IMG/VR virus record: IMGVR_UViG_3300025099_004370
Span: 1 to 48,739 of that record
DNA: 48,739 nucleotides
Direction: 5' to 3' (one strand)
Source: a virus
Shown: positions 1-8,705 of the stretch, piece after piece
How positions within the stretch are numbered: position 1 is the stretch's first letter
Layout of the letters: every line of letters begins with the position of its first letter
Notes under the pieces: generated by a model
Told to the model about the DNA's origin: nothing
Database searches by the model: none
The model's input: only the letters and a program-made list of their open reading frames with translations
Position numbers and translations under genes: made by a program

Positions 1-1173
1 CTAACTAATACTTTTTTCATTTTTAAAAAAATTATTTACAGTCTCAAATAGATAATCCATTTCTTCATCTTTCATAATAGTATGGATAGGTATGGAGACT
101 ACTTTATCTTTTATTTCGTTAGTATTGGTTAAATCTAACGACATGTACTTGTTTTTATATAAATCTAATTCGTGTACGGCTGTATAATATCGTCTAACCA
201 TAATATTATTTTCTTGCATATAATTAACAAATGGTGTAGCCTCCTCCTTGAGTACTATAGGATAATATAGGTAAGTACAATTTACGTCCGATGAAACATC
301 CATAACATTGAAAAATTTAGAATTTTCTTTGGAACCAAAAAACTTCCTATAACGTTTTATATTATTTTTTCTATTTTTTAAAATAAAATCTACCTTTTCT
401 AAATTCTTAATCCCAACCAAGGCCGAGATTTCCTGCATTTTAGAATTTAATCCAGGGACATCAACATTACCTCTAACTTTTTCATATTGACCAAAATCTC
501 TTAATTTTATTAAGGTATTATGAATTTCTGGGTCGTTAGTTATCGCACCTCCACCTTCCATCGTAGAAAATATTTTAGAAGCGTGAAAACTATATATTTC
601 ACTAAACCCATGATTACAAGTAAATTTATTTTTGTAGGTAGAACCAAAAGCAGGTGCATTATCAAAAATTACTTCTATATTATTTTCATCACTAAATTCA
701 CGAATTAATTCTATGTTGGGTAAGTTACCGTAAGCCCCTACACAAACCATCATTTTTATATTAGGTACGTAAGGGTCTAATCCATCCACTAAAGAAGAGT
801 AATTTAACTTTAATTTTTTAATGTCTAAAATAAATCCTCCGTCTACATCACAAAATATAGGTCTTAAATTATTCATTAGTATTGCATTAATGGTCCCTGC
901 AAAAGTAAAAGAAGGCACTAAAACATCGAAAGAATCTAAAGGACCGTAACCCAACTTTAATTTATAAGCTTGAATTAAACTAAATAAAGCCATCTCCCCA
1001 TTAGAAAATGTTAATGGTTTAAGTTTAGATTTATAAAACTTGCCTAGGTCTGTTTCTAATTGCCTCACGTACTGTGAGTTATTAGTAACCATACCACTAC
1101 TCAAACACTCAGTGAATTCAGATTCTATTTCAGATAAGGAAGGTAAAAAAGGCTTTACTATATTAATTTTCAT
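1..1173 (-). CDS. DegT/DnrJ/EryC1/StrS-family sugar aminotransferase
   Basis: A 390-residue PLP enzyme of the family that transaminates keto-sugars bound to nucleotides; the exact sugar cannot be told. The cofactor lysine is in SFHASKIFSTMEGGGAIT, with Lys200 as the predicted Schiff-base residue. DNAPAFG (Asp171) matches the EDAAHAFG-type motif that binds the pyridine nitrogen, and the N-terminal SFTFAGTINAI region fits the fold. Length is normal for the family. The stop codon is the first three bases of the window, so the gene is complete. It is the last visible gene of a leftward glycosyltransferase series, but has its own promoter-like element (GTTG-N20-TATATTTT) ending 4 bases before ATG. 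Inference: it supplies an amino sugar for the glycan built by the neighbouring transferases. Family call firm; substrate unknown. Confidence 0.9.
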   Translation of the reverse strand: MKINIVKPFLPSLSEIESEFTECLSSGMVTNNSQYVRQLETDLGKFYKSKLKPLTFSNGEMALFSLIQAYKLKLGYGPLDSFDVLVPSFTFAGTINAILMNNLRPIFCDVDGGFILDIKKLKLNYSSLVDGLDPYVPNIKMMVCVGAYGNLPNIELIREFSDENNIEVIFDNAPAFGSTYKNKFTCNHGFSEIYSFHASKIFSTMEGGGAITNDPEIHNTLIKLRDFGQYEKVRGNVDVPGLNSKMQEISALVGIKNLEKVDFILKNRKNNIKRYRKFFGSKENSKFFNVMDVSSDVNCTYLYYPIVLKEEATPFVNYMQENNIMVRRYYTAVHELDLYKNKYMSLDLTNTNEIKDKVVSIPIHTIMKDEEMDYLFETVNNFFKNEKSIS

Positions 1174-1209
1174 ATTGAAAATATATGAATAAAAAACCTA
1201 TTAATCAAC
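1174..1209 (-). promoter_or_regulatory. Host-type promoter for the aminotransferase gene
   Basis: On the minus strand GTTG (1206-1209) and TATATTTT (1178-1185) are separated by exactly 20 bases. The -7 box differs from the Bacteroidota consensus TAnnTTTG only at the last base. Four bases (CAAT) separate it from the ATG, so the transcript would be leaderless or nearly so. The -33 box overlaps the end of the upstream gene. The same spacing recurs at 21220, 28837 and 8045. Confidence 0.5.
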
Positions 1210-2080
1210 GATAGTTATTAAGTTGTTTTTGAAATTTGGTTTTTAATTGTCCCATATCTCTTTGTATCGATTCTGGGTGTGAACCCGTAAATTTTTCAGT
1301 ATAACATTCACCCCTCATATGTGGTTTAAATTCGTGAACACCAATAAACTCTTTTTCCACAATATCCTTTTTACCACCAACCCAAGGAAGGTAGACTCTA
1401 GTAAAATAATTATCAATACAATTTTGTCTACTTACACTGTCTTTGTAATAATTTACTTTTTTATAAACCTGGTCTGGAAAAGTGTAGGAGTAATGATACA
1501 TTTGTACACCCAACGAATTAAATAAAGTGTCACTATCTATATGTTTTTTAGTTATATTAGAATCTATAGGGTATTGGATGGTAGGTGGTCTATGAGTCAA
1601 CCAAGTAGAACCTTTGGTATACCTAAAAATACGTAAAAAATTATCTCTATTTAATTCAAAACCAGTTAGGTAGTCATCAAAACCACCATAAAAAGAACAA
1701 CTACGTACACCAACACTAGTAGGTTTTTCAGATTCTAAAAAAGATATAATTTTTTCTAAATCAGTAGTACTATAAATTTCATCAGAATCTAAATTCCAAA
1801 TATAATCTATATCATCATTTATGTGTTGCATATATGCTCTACATTGGTCATCTTTTTCATTAAATTGGCCGTGCACTATTTTAATTTTATTTTCTGGGTC
1901 CGGAAACTCATCTAAAATTTTATTAGTTTCGTCTAAGGATGTGGTTCTCCCCTGTCTTTGCCAATAAGATACAGGACCTTCAGCGATTAATATTTGAGAC
2001 GCGAAAGGATATACCTGCTCCAAACACTGTCGGAGGACATAATCACCTTCAAAAACAATCATTCCAAAAGCTATTTTCAT
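1205..2080 (-). CDS. Glycosyltransferase, GT2/GT17-like
   Basis: A 291-residue cytoplasmic protein with a GT-A type look. The N-terminus (KIAFGMIVFEGDYVLRQCLE) resembles the start of family 2/17 transferases, and IWNLDSDEIYS near residue 95 supplies a DxD-like metal and nucleotide-sugar motif. No signal peptide or membrane segment is visible. Its start overlaps the end of the methyltransferase-like gene by four bases (ATGA), which indicates translational coupling in one operon. It probably adds one sugar to the glycan made by this cassette; donor and acceptor cannot be read from sequence. Confidence 0.75.
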   Translation of the reverse strand: MKIAFGMIVFEGDYVLRQCLEQVYPFASQILIAEGPVSYWQRQGRTTSLDETNKILDEFPDPENKIKIVHGQFNEKDDQCRAYMQHINDDIDYIWNLDSDEIYSTTDLEKIISFLESEKPTSVGVRSCSFYGGFDDYLTGFELNRDNFLRIFRYTKGSTWLTHRPPTIQYPIDSNITKKHIDSDTLFNSLGVQMYHYSYTFPDQVYKKVNYYKDSVSRQNCIDNYFTRVYLPWVGGKKDIVEKEFIGVHEFKPHMRGECYTEKFTGSHPESIQRDMGQLKTKFQKQLNNYR

Positions 2081-2607
2081 AAGTTTTTTATTTTAAATTT
2101 TGCCATAGTCATAGTATTCTCGATATATTCTAGATATTCTAAACTTTTACCATAATAATCTCTAGCTGGGTTATAGTAAGGGTTATCAGGTGTAGTAAAA
2201 TCGTGAATAAAAACTATAGTATTTTTATGCCCTAATAAATGACATTTAGAAGCACATGCAACTCTTGCACGACCATCTATTAAAATTATATCAAAAGGGC
2301 CATATTCAATAGGAGTATCTACATATTCTTTAAAATCTATATATTTATTCTCCTCATCATATTTTTCCCCAACACCATCCACGCTAGGTGGTCGGAATAA
2401 TAATTTACAATTATCATATGATTTTTTAGATACCTCCATATTCTTTCTTATTTTTTCATACCATTCAGCATTATGTTCTATAGACACTAAAAAAGCTACT
2501 TGGTCAGCTATTTGAGGTGTAGAGAGACCACTACCCCATTCTAAAACTTTATGTGTTTTGTCAAGGTGGTCATTAAAATATTTATTTTCTGCGTCGTAAG
2601 CGAACAT
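2077..2607 (-). CDS. Class I SAM methyltransferase-like protein
   Basis: A 176-residue protein. VLEWGSGLST near residue 22 resembles motif I (ExGxGxS) of class I methyltransferases, followed by an acidic strand end (VSIEHN) and FDIILIDGRAR as the motif IV region. This pattern is common in small methyltransferase-like proteins inside glycan clusters. Residue identity at the active site is not conclusive, so a non-catalytic Rossmann protein is possible. It overlaps the downstream transferase gene by four bases and lies two bases after the upstream GT8-like gene. Inference: methylates or otherwise caps a sugar. Confidence 0.6.
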   Translation of the reverse strand: MFAYDAENKYFNDHLDKTHKVLEWGSGLSTPQIADQVAFLVSIEHNAEWYEKIRKNMEVSKKSYDNCKLLFRPPSVDGVGEKYDEENKYIDFKEYVDTPIEYGPFDIILIDGRARVACASKCHLLGHKNTIVFIHDFTTPDNPYYNPARDYYGKSLEYLEYIENTMTMAKFKIKNL

Positions 2608-2609
2608 TT

Positions 2610-3467
2610 TTATAATTTATATAAAGATTGGGTAAGTTTAAGATTTGTAAAGTACTCGTCATAAATTACCTTAAGATTTATATTATTTTTATATTCGTCT
2701 AAAGGGGTATATATGTGATGCATTAGTGAGGGTACATAACTATCACCATTAAATTGAAATTGGGAAAAATGAGTAAAAACTAAATTTTGTTCTTGATTTT
2801 CCCATATAATTTTAGTTGGGGAAATAAATTCATAGAGTTGCCATAACCACGGAGCACCATGACCTATATTTTCATCTAAATAAATAGAATCTTTAGGGCA
2901 TAGATTAGGGAAATTATCTAAGTATTTTTGGTCACCACAAGTCGCTAACTGTGGGTACTTTTTGTTAAGGACAGCATCGGTCCACCAGTTAGAAACACTA
3001 ATCCCTAGTTGAGTATTCTTAAAATGGACCACACCTACATTATACAAACCTTCAGGTCTGTAGGTTGAAAGTGGAAATTGTCTATGTCTGAATATACCTA
3101 CGTCACGACCCCCTATCTCCTTAAGTATCACTTCTATATTATCGTGAAAATATATATCACTATCTATATAAGTTATAGAATTACCTTTTAGTAAGAGATA
3201 ATTAGAAAAATAAGAAGCCAAAGACCAACAAAAATATTTATATTCGGAATTTTTAAGATTTAATAACAAAGGGTCTTCCTGAACTAAAGAATCTACATTA
3301 TAAACTTTAAGAGATTCACACTCTAAAGACTTTAGTACCTCATAAGATTCACTATCAATACATAAATAATGCAATTTAAAATTATCATTATGTTTTTTAA
3401 GTGACTCATAAAGGGTTAGACCTTTAAGTAAATAACTATTATCTGATACGGTACATAAATTTATCAT
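2610..3467 (-). CDS. GT8-like glycosyltransferase
   Basis: A 285-residue protein with the layout of family 8 retaining transferases: an N-terminal strand with NLCTVSDNSYLLKGLTLYESL, a DxD motif in ITYIDSDIYFH (Asp102 and Asp104) that would bind Mn and the UDP-sugar, then YNVGVVHFKN and CGDQKYLDNF, both typical of nucleotide-diphospho-sugar transferases of this type. No membrane segments. It overlaps the upstream gene by four bases, so is translated as part of the same operon. Sugar specificity cannot be read. Confidence 0.75.
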   Translation of the reverse strand: MINLCTVSDNSYLLKGLTLYESLKKHNDNFKLHYLCIDSESYEVLKSLECESLKVYNVDSLVQEDPLLLNLKNSEYKYFCWSLASYFSNYLLLKGNSITYIDSDIYFHDNIEVILKEIGGRDVGIFRHRQFPLSTYRPEGLYNVGVVHFKNTQLGISVSNWWTDAVLNKKYPQLATCGDQKYLDNFPNLCPKDSIYLDENIGHGAPWLWQLYEFISPTKIIWENQEQNLVFTHFSQFQFNGDSYVPSLMHHIYTPLDEYKNNINLKVIYDEYFTNLKLTQSLYKL

Positions 3468-4123
3468 AAACCAAAGTTAATTTTCTTTCTTCTTTCGTAG
3501 GTAAGTCTGTCGGTACTTTCATTTTTAATGTTATTCATATGAATTGAGTCATTGGCACCAAAACCAAAATCTGGATGTTCGTGTCTAATAATTACCACAT
3601 CAAAATAAGTGACCTTATTCAATGACTTAGAAACATCCATAAATTCATTGTCACACCACACAGAAGTATATTCCGGATTGTAAATGTAACCAAACCTATC
3701 ATAATATTTTTTTCCTAAAATACATAAAGTATTTAGTGTCTCACCCTTATACCCATCATTAAACCATAAAACCCCATCAGTATCTGGGTAGTGTGAGGAC
3801 ATTTTTTCTTTTATAATTGTGTCAAACCCCTTAATACGAGGAATCATATCATCAGAAGCTAATAAAACAATGTCAAACTCTAAGTTATTCATGTTGTGGT
3901 TGATAGCTCCAATTTTACTTTTATTGTCGTTAAACTGGACTTCCACATTATCGTATTGACTAATTACTTGAGTAACAAATTCTTCTTTCATGGACATGTC
4001 ATCATCATCACACGAAACAATTATAGGTGTTGTTTTATCATCTAATAACCTAACGTAGGTATTTAAAACTTTTAAAAACTTACGAGCTCTTACTCTTGTT
4101 GGGAATTTGATTAGTAACTTCAT
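3464..4123 (-). CDS. GT-A fold glycosyltransferase, family 2-like
   Basis: A 219-residue protein, short for a full family 2 enzyme. VSCDDDDMSM near residue 40 and ILLASDDMIPRIKGFD near residue 94 look like the nucleotide-binding and DxD regions, and a WCDNEF segment near residue 165 resembles the acceptor-side acidic motif. No membrane segment. Start and stop overlap both neighbours by one to four bases, so it is coupled in the operon. Likely one step of the same glycan pathway. Function beyond glycosyl transfer is not inferable. Confidence 0.65.
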   Translation of the reverse strand: MKLLIKFPTRVRARKFLKVLNTYVRLLDDKTTPIIVSCDDDDMSMKEEFVTQVISQYDNVEVQFNDNKSKIGAINHNMNNLEFDIVLLASDDMIPRIKGFDTIIKEKMSSHYPDTDGVLWFNDGYKGETLNTLCILGKKYYDRFGYIYNPEYTSVWCDNEFMDVSKSLNKVTYFDVVIIRHEHPDFGFGANDSIHMNNIKNESTDRLTYERRKKINFGL

Positions 4124-5763
4124 TATATAATTTTTATGTATTCTTTTATTGTCTCCTCTATTACTTTATCAGACTTAAATTTATTTACATCTTTAGGTAC
4201 CTGATGCAATTCAAAAGAAGAAATATTTCCACTACTATCAACATCATATATCCACCCTGGTCTATCACATAACCAACCTTCTATAGTGGTTCTACCCAAC
4301 AATATCCCTGCTGTTTCATCACACTGTTTTATGTATTTTTCTACATCCCAAGTAGGTTCTATATAAGTTACGTGAGATTCGTTAAGGTCATCTAAATAAT
4401 CAGATTTCTTTTTACCTAAAATCCACAATTCTTTTCCTTCTTTTTTAGTAGACTCTATTAAGTGAAGTATAGTTTCTTGTCGGATATAATCTATTGTCCC
4501 TACGAATAGTACTCTTTTCTTTTTATTATTTGGTTTAGGGTGTGGTTTAAATCTTTGTGTGTCAAAAGGATTATAGATGATTGAGGTCTTGGACTCCTCC
4601 ACTTCAAATACGTCGGTTATATAATCTTTTATTTCTGGTCTAATACAAATATATTTAGAAATTCTATCATCCATCACTGGGTGTTCTAACTCTATTACTT
4701 CCGAATGGATTGTTGTAATTACGGGGCTCTGAGGATACATTCTTAATAAATGTTCTGTTACAGGTTTATGGTGTAAATGGATTATATCAAATTTAACATC
4801 TTTTACTTGGTATAACTGACCTTCTTTAGCTACTTTAGGTCCTTGAGGTGTCATCACTTGAGATTTCCCATCACCCACTCTAAATCCGGGAGGTTCATTT
4901 AACTGGTAAGTTGGGATACCTAGTCCCTTAGCTCTGTTTTGCATAACACCACTAACATTAGAACAGATACTCACATTATGACCAGCTTTTTTTAAACCCT
5001 TAGCTAATTCATATATATGTAATTCTGAACCTGTATAATCATTAAAATTTAAACAACCTATGAGGATATCCAAACTTTCTTTTTTTCTTAATTCTCTATT
5101 TATTTTTACAGGTAGATGTTCTTTATATTTTTGAGCAAATATTTCTCTATTTTTTTCCCACTCATTATTGGTCATACCTATAGATAAGTGAGTTATTTTT
5201 ATATTACTACAGACACTAACCTTAACACCCTCTAGGTAATTTGAAAATGAAAAATCTACATCATAGAAATGAAAACCAGACACGTCCTCGTTAAATTGTA
5301 GTTTAAGATTGTTTTTATTTACACCAAAAAATAAACCATCCACTAATACAACATCATCCAAATAATTCCCTATATCTTTAGAATAACGGGATAACCATCT
5401 CCTTCCTTCATGTTCATGATAAACAGCACCATGCATTTTAGAAAAATCTTCCCACCATTTTCCACTACTAGGCATATATCTACTACCAGCAACACCTAAA
5501 ATACCTAAGTCCTTATTCTTTTTAAAATGGTTTAATACCTTTCTTCCCCAGTTCTTAGTGTCAAATTTAATATCATCATGACAAAATATGACCAAGTCGT
5601 TACTACTCTCAGATAAACCTTTATTGTAGAGTTCTGTAAGTGAGTACTTTCCTGGATTTTCATAAGGAATTACTTCTATGTTATGTACTCCAGATGTGGC
5701 TTTTATAATTTCTACAAAATTAGAATCTATTTTTTTTGTACTGAATATTACTGTTAATGACAT
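4123..5763 (-). CDS. Two-domain glycosyltransferase (GT2-like plus GT4-like)
   Basis: A 546-residue protein that appears to be a fusion. Residues 1-215 look like a GT-A domain, with VIFCHDDIKFD as the DxD-like site and FHFYDVDFSFS as the acceptor-side motif. Residues about 230-546 look like a GT-B (family 4) domain: LIGCLNFNDYTGSELHIYELAKGL, then FDIIHLHH, IIYNPFD, KRVLFVGTID, and a late ILLGRTTIEGWLCDRPGWIYD segment in the donor-binding position. Two transferase domains in one chain suggest two successive sugar additions. No membrane segment. The stop of the upstream dUTPase gene is 9 bases before this ATG. Confidence 0.8.
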   Translation of the reverse strand: MSLTVIFSTKKIDSNFVEIIKATSGVHNIEVIPYENPGKYSLTELYNKGLSESSNDLVIFCHDDIKFDTKNWGRKVLNHFKKNKDLGILGVAGSRYMPSSGKWWEDFSKMHGAVYHEHEGRRWLSRYSKDIGNYLDDVVLVDGLFFGVNKNNLKLQFNEDVSGFHFYDVDFSFSNYLEGVKVSVCSNIKITHLSIGMTNNEWEKNREIFAQKYKEHLPVKINRELRKKESLDILIGCLNFNDYTGSELHIYELAKGLKKAGHNVSICSNVSGVMQNRAKGLGIPTYQLNEPPGFRVGDGKSQVMTPQGPKVAKEGQLYQVKDVKFDIIHLHHKPVTEHLLRMYPQSPVITTIHSEVIELEHPVMDDRISKYICIRPEIKDYITDVFEVEESKTSIIYNPFDTQRFKPHPKPNNKKKRVLFVGTIDYIRQETILHLIESTKKEGKELWILGKKKSDYLDDLNESHVTYIEPTWDVEKYIKQCDETAGILLGRTTIEGWLCDRPGWIYDVDSSGNISSFELHQVPKDVNKFKSDKVIEETIKEYIKII

Positions 5764-5771
5764 ATGATTTA

Positions 5772-6386
5772 TTATTTTACACCAGTAGAACCAAACCCAC
5801 CAGTACTTCTTTGAGTTTGTGTAAGAGAATCTACACGAATTAGTTTAGACCACCTACCAGAAATTACGGGAGAAATGACAGCCTGAGCTATTCTATCCCC
5901 ATGAGTTATAGTAAATGTTTCCTCCCCTAGATTTATTAATATTACTTTTATTTCTCCACTATACCCCCTATCTACAGTTCCTGGGGTGTTTAGTACAGTA
6001 ATACCGTTTTTAGCAGCTAAACCACTTCTAGGTCTTACCTGAATTTCATAACTTTCCGGTAACTCAAAATGTATTCCAGTGGGTACTAACACCCTACCCA
6101 TAGGTGGTAAATCTAATGTAGAGTCTAGGTTAGCCCTTAAATCAATCCCACTATCATCTATATACTTATAACTTAATGGTGGGTTATTAGAGTTATTTTG
6201 GTACCTTACCACCACTTTTACATCCTCTCTTGCGGCTTCATAACTTTGTTTCTCTAATTCCTCTAATAAATTCCTATCTAACCCTAGTTGGTCATAAATT
6301 AAAGAATGTTCTTCTGAAGAATTAGGTTCCTCTTGGGATTTTGTGATTTCCTTAATTCGTTTAAAAGCACTACTCTTACTGTCCAT
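5772..6386 (-). CDS. dut: dUTP diphosphatase with N-terminal extension
   Basis: Hydrolyses dUTP to dUMP and PPi, keeping uracil out of phage DNA and feeding dTMP synthesis. All five trimeric dUTPase motifs are present: DSGIDLRA (78-85), RPRSGLAAKNG (118-128), GTVDRGYSGEI (136-146, with the uracil-side Tyr142), GDRIAQ (163-168) and RSTGGFGSTG (193-202). At 204 residues it is longer than the usual 140-160 because of a charged, probably helical N-terminal extension of about 55 residues with no recognised role. The start overlaps the preceding small gene by 11 bases. It sits between small unknowns and glycosyltransferases rather than with other nucleotide genes. Confidence 0.96.
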   Translation of the reverse strand: MDSKSSAFKRIKEITKSQEEPNSSEEHSLIYDQLGLDRNLLEELEKQSYEAAREDVKVVVRYQNNSNNPPLSYKYIDDSGIDLRANLDSTLDLPPMGRVLVPTGIHFELPESYEIQVRPRSGLAAKNGITVLNTPGTVDRGYSGEIKVILINLGEETFTITHGDRIAQAVISPVISGRWSKLIRVDSLTQTQRSTGGFGSTGVK

Positions 6387-6609
6387 AGTATTTTGGTGTT
6401 AATTCTGGATGTAAAAAGTCTTCGAAAGGAGCTTTGGCAATTGACACTATTTCTGAATCTCTAGTGTCTTCAGACAAGTATGATGCCAACCTTTTATTAA
6501 CCTCAAAAAGAGATTCTGCTTCTACAACATATTTAAATTTTTTAACTTTTGCATTACCTTCGTTATCCATAACTCCGGTTTCGAATGCGACGATTGCTTG
6601 ATAGTACAT
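6376..6609 (-). CDS. Small protein, DUF4494-like
   Basis: A 77-residue protein if started at the ATG at 6609, five bases after the stop of the CDGSH gene and with AAAGGA seven bases upstream. A longer frame opens at 6702, but it would overlap almost half of the CDGSH gene, so the short start is preferred. The pattern (aromatic start, two beta strands, VVEAESLFEVNKRLASYL, then a strand and a hydrophobic C-terminus) resembles DUF4494 proteins common in Bacteroidota and their phages; this likeness is from memory and tentative. Function unknown. It overlaps the dUTPase start by 11 bases. Confidence 0.65.
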   Translation of the reverse strand: MYYQAIVAFETGVMDNEGNAKVKKFKYVVEAESLFEVNKRLASYLSEDTRDSEIVSIAKAPFEDFLHPELTPKYYGQ

Positions 6610-6613
6610 ATTT

Positions 6614-6796
6614 TTATCCTTTAAAATTACATGATTTATGTGTTCCATCACACATTGGTTGATTCTTGGATTGACCACATCTACACAACGCGTAATTTTC
6701 ACTTACTTTTACTTCTTCACCACCTTTTGTTACTGTGGTTTCTCCTTTGACCAAAATCGGCCCATTTTCCATAATGTTAATTTCTACTTTTTCCAT
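6614..6796 (-). CDS. CDGSH-type iron-sulfur protein
   Basis: A 60-residue protein ending in a full CDGSH motif: Cys38-x-Cys40, Ser43, Pro47, Cys49-Asp50-Gly51-Thr52-His53. In mitoNEET-family proteins these three Cys and one His bind a redox-active, labile [2Fe-2S] cluster. The first 30 residues form a short beta-rich lead (VEINIMENGPILVKGETTV) as in bacterial single-motif CDGSH proteins. No membrane anchor. It lies between the GT-B transferase and the DUF4494-like gene in the leftward operon. Phage CDGSH proteins are little described; a role as redox or Fe-S donor during infection is only a guess. Domain call firm. Confidence 0.88.
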   Translation of the reverse strand: MEKVEINIMENGPILVKGETTVTKGGEEVKVSENYALCRCGQSKNQPMCDGTHKSCNFKG

Positions 6797-6806
6797 TTTA
6801 ATATAT

Positions 6807-8045
6807 TTAAGATTTTCTAATTATTTCCCTATACCATTCTGCTCTTTTTCTAGTAACGGTTTCTAGGGTATATTGTGGGAATACCGTTTCGTGTAATTTT
6901 TCCCCTAAGTCTTGTACCATGTTTGGATTATCTAATAATCTTTTAATGTGTTGATACCACATTTTATGGTTCTTACTTTTAGGTACCATCAAAGCATTAC
7001 CAGCATTATTTAGTGAACCTCCCTTATTAATTGCATTTATACAGTCTATCGTATATGGACCATAATCCTGAACTATTAAAGCTTTTTTGTGAAAACCAGC
7101 TTCTATAACTTTTAATTGTGATTTAACCTTATTAAAAATGTGTTCCTTAATAGGGGCTAAAGAAATATCAAAATGGTTATAGTTAGAAGCGTAAGTCGTA
7201 ATAGGCTTGGTCCAAACTCTTCTATAATCAGAGTTCTCGTCACCAGTGATTCCTTTTTTCTTAAATGATAACAGTTCTGCCTTATACTCCTCATCCGCAA
7301 TAATACCGTAGTTATCAGTCATTATTTGTTCGTATTTATACCATACTGATTCTTTAGGTGTAATAGGACGTTGAGTTTGTTTACCAGTCTTTTCATCAAT
7401 CATAGTCATACTACCTCTTAAGTCATAACCACACAAGACTGTTTGGAATTGGCCTTTACGTTCCCTATGTAACCTACCGAATACACCATTAAGAATTTCT
7501 AAATCTTTAATGTGTGAAGAACCACCTAACCAACCTACACGTAAACGAGGTGAGGGTACTGGTTTTGGTATATATTGTTTTTCTTCGTGATTTATAGCGT
7601 TAGGATATATAAAAACGTTTTTATTTAGTTTTGCTATTTCCGAGGCAAATTCAGTTGTCGTGGTAGTTACATACTGACTAACCATTAACATATCTTTGAT
7701 TTTTTGGTCAACCTTTGCGTTTTTAATCATCATATGAGCTGGATGGTCCGGGGTAGGCAACCAATAGTCATCTAAATCCATAACTTGTGGTATGCCCCAT
7801 TTTTTGAGTTTTTTGGCGACTGCTTTAGAAGCGTCATAATCTGGACCAATACTTCTGTGGTAGTGGATTAAATCATACTGCTTCCACCAGTTATCGTCGG
7901 TATAAGGTGGGTCATACTTTATATCAACCCAGAACTCATCTGGGTACATCTTTTGTAGATAGGTGTGTGGGTCTACAGACCTAAATTTTGAAACCCCAGT
8001 TCTATCACTAGGTAATACGAGAATTTTAAATTTTTTACTTTTCAT
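6807..8045 (-). CDS. GT-B glycosyltransferase, family 4-like
   Basis: A 412-residue protein. The N-terminal half has KILVLPSDRTGVSKFRSVDP and YDLIHYHRSIG, like the acceptor domain of GT-B enzymes; PQVMDLDDYWLPTPDH is typical of this transferase subgroup. The C-terminal half has LRVGWLGGSSHIKDLE (start of the donor domain), LAPIKEHIFNKVKSQLKVIEAG (the family 4 donor-binding helix) and a final QYTLETVTRKRAEWYREII helix. Cytosolic. It is separated from the glycan cassette by dUTPase and two small genes but read in the same direction. It has a weak promoter-like element with the same geometry as the aminotransferase gene. Confidence 0.82.
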   Translation of the reverse strand: MKSKKFKILVLPSDRTGVSKFRSVDPHTYLQKMYPDEFWVDIKYDPPYTDDNWWKQYDLIHYHRSIGPDYDASKAVAKKLKKWGIPQVMDLDDYWLPTPDHPAHMMIKNAKVDQKIKDMLMVSQYVTTTTTEFASEIAKLNKNVFIYPNAINHEEKQYIPKPVPSPRLRVGWLGGSSHIKDLEILNGVFGRLHRERKGQFQTVLCGYDLRGSMTMIDEKTGKQTQRPITPKESVWYKYEQIMTDNYGIIADEEYKAELLSFKKKGITGDENSDYRRVWTKPITTYASNYNHFDISLAPIKEHIFNKVKSQLKVIEAGFHKKALIVQDYGPYTIDCINAINKGGSLNNAGNALMVPKSKNHKMWYQHIKRLLDNPNMVQDLGEKLHETVFPQYTLETVTRKRAEWYREIIRKS

Positions 8046-8081
8046 GTTTTAATAATAAAGTAAAAATATCAATATGTCAAA
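8046..8081 (-). promoter_or_regulatory. Possible host-type promoter for the GT-B gene
   Basis: Minus-strand TTTG (8078-8081), 20-base spacer, TATTATTA (8050-8057), then AAAC and ATG. Spacing and the 4-base gap to ATG match the stronger promoters at 1173 and 21220, but the -7 box misses the TAnnTTTG consensus at two positions. Confidence 0.3.
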
Positions 8082-8094
8082 GGGGTTTGGGGGT

Positions 8095-8703
8095 CTATTT
8101 TATAACTTTACTTGAAGTTATTTTACCGTAGAATATTCTATCACCCACACGGAACTGAAAATTTTCATCACTATCAGTTTTTAACCCTATAGTCTCATCT
8201 AGTAACTCTTTCACAGATTCTTTAATTATAGATTTAAGATTTTTAGAAGTTATTTTTTTGGTGCTACTACGCCCAATTGGTGGTGGTGTAGAAATTTGAT
8301 TATTTTCTTGAATTGGTGATGTTGGTATACCCTGTTTATCCATCTTATCTTTAACTTCTGTTAAAAAATCTGCTGGAAGTGAAGTACCATTATTAAATGG
8401 GATATCTGGTATGGGATTATCAATCATTGCTTGTTTAATAGCGTCTGGTAAGTTAGATTTTTTAATTCTTTCTTCACTCATATTCGCTTTAGGACTTAGG
8501 TTAGGGGTACTACTAGTAGTAGGTGTGGGTATTTGGGCTGGCATATTTTGAGGGATGCCTTCCGTCATTGGGACATTAACATTTGTTAATGTAGACTCAC
8601 TAGGGAGGCTTACGTTTCCTTTACTAAAACTACCAGTGTCTACTTTAGACATAACTTTTTTAGCGTTTATTAAAGATTGTTGTAATGTACTGATATCTGC
8701 CAT
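8095..8703 (-). CDS. Unknown protein, Pro/Ser-rich linker plus helical tag
   Basis: A 202-residue protein with no recognised family. Residues 1-25 are helical, 50-75 are a Pro/Thr/Ser-rich linker, and residues 149-170 (ITSKNLKSIIKESVKELLDE) carry a helix shared with several other proteins in this window, ending in L-D-E. The C-terminus (FRVGDRIFYGKITSSKVIK) looks like a small beta hairpin. Composition suggests a flexible virion or assembly protein. It follows the WYL-like gene by two bases and belongs to the same operon. Confidence 0.65.
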   Translation of the reverse strand: MADISTLQQSLINAKKVMSKVDTGSFSKGNVSLPSESTLTNVNVPMTEGIPQNMPAQIPTPTTSSTPNLSPKANMSEERIKKSNLPDAIKQAMIDNPIPDIPFNNGTSLPADFLTEVKDKMDKQGIPTSPIQENNQISTPPPIGRSSTKKITSKNLKSIIKESVKELLDETIGLKTDSDENFQFRVGDRIFYGKITSSKVIK

Positions 8704-8705
8704 TT

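Noticed and set aside
6610-6702. Longer start for the DUF4494-like gene
   Set aside because: It would overlap most of the CDGSH motif region; the ATG at 6609 has AAAGGA upstream and begins just after the CDGSH stop.
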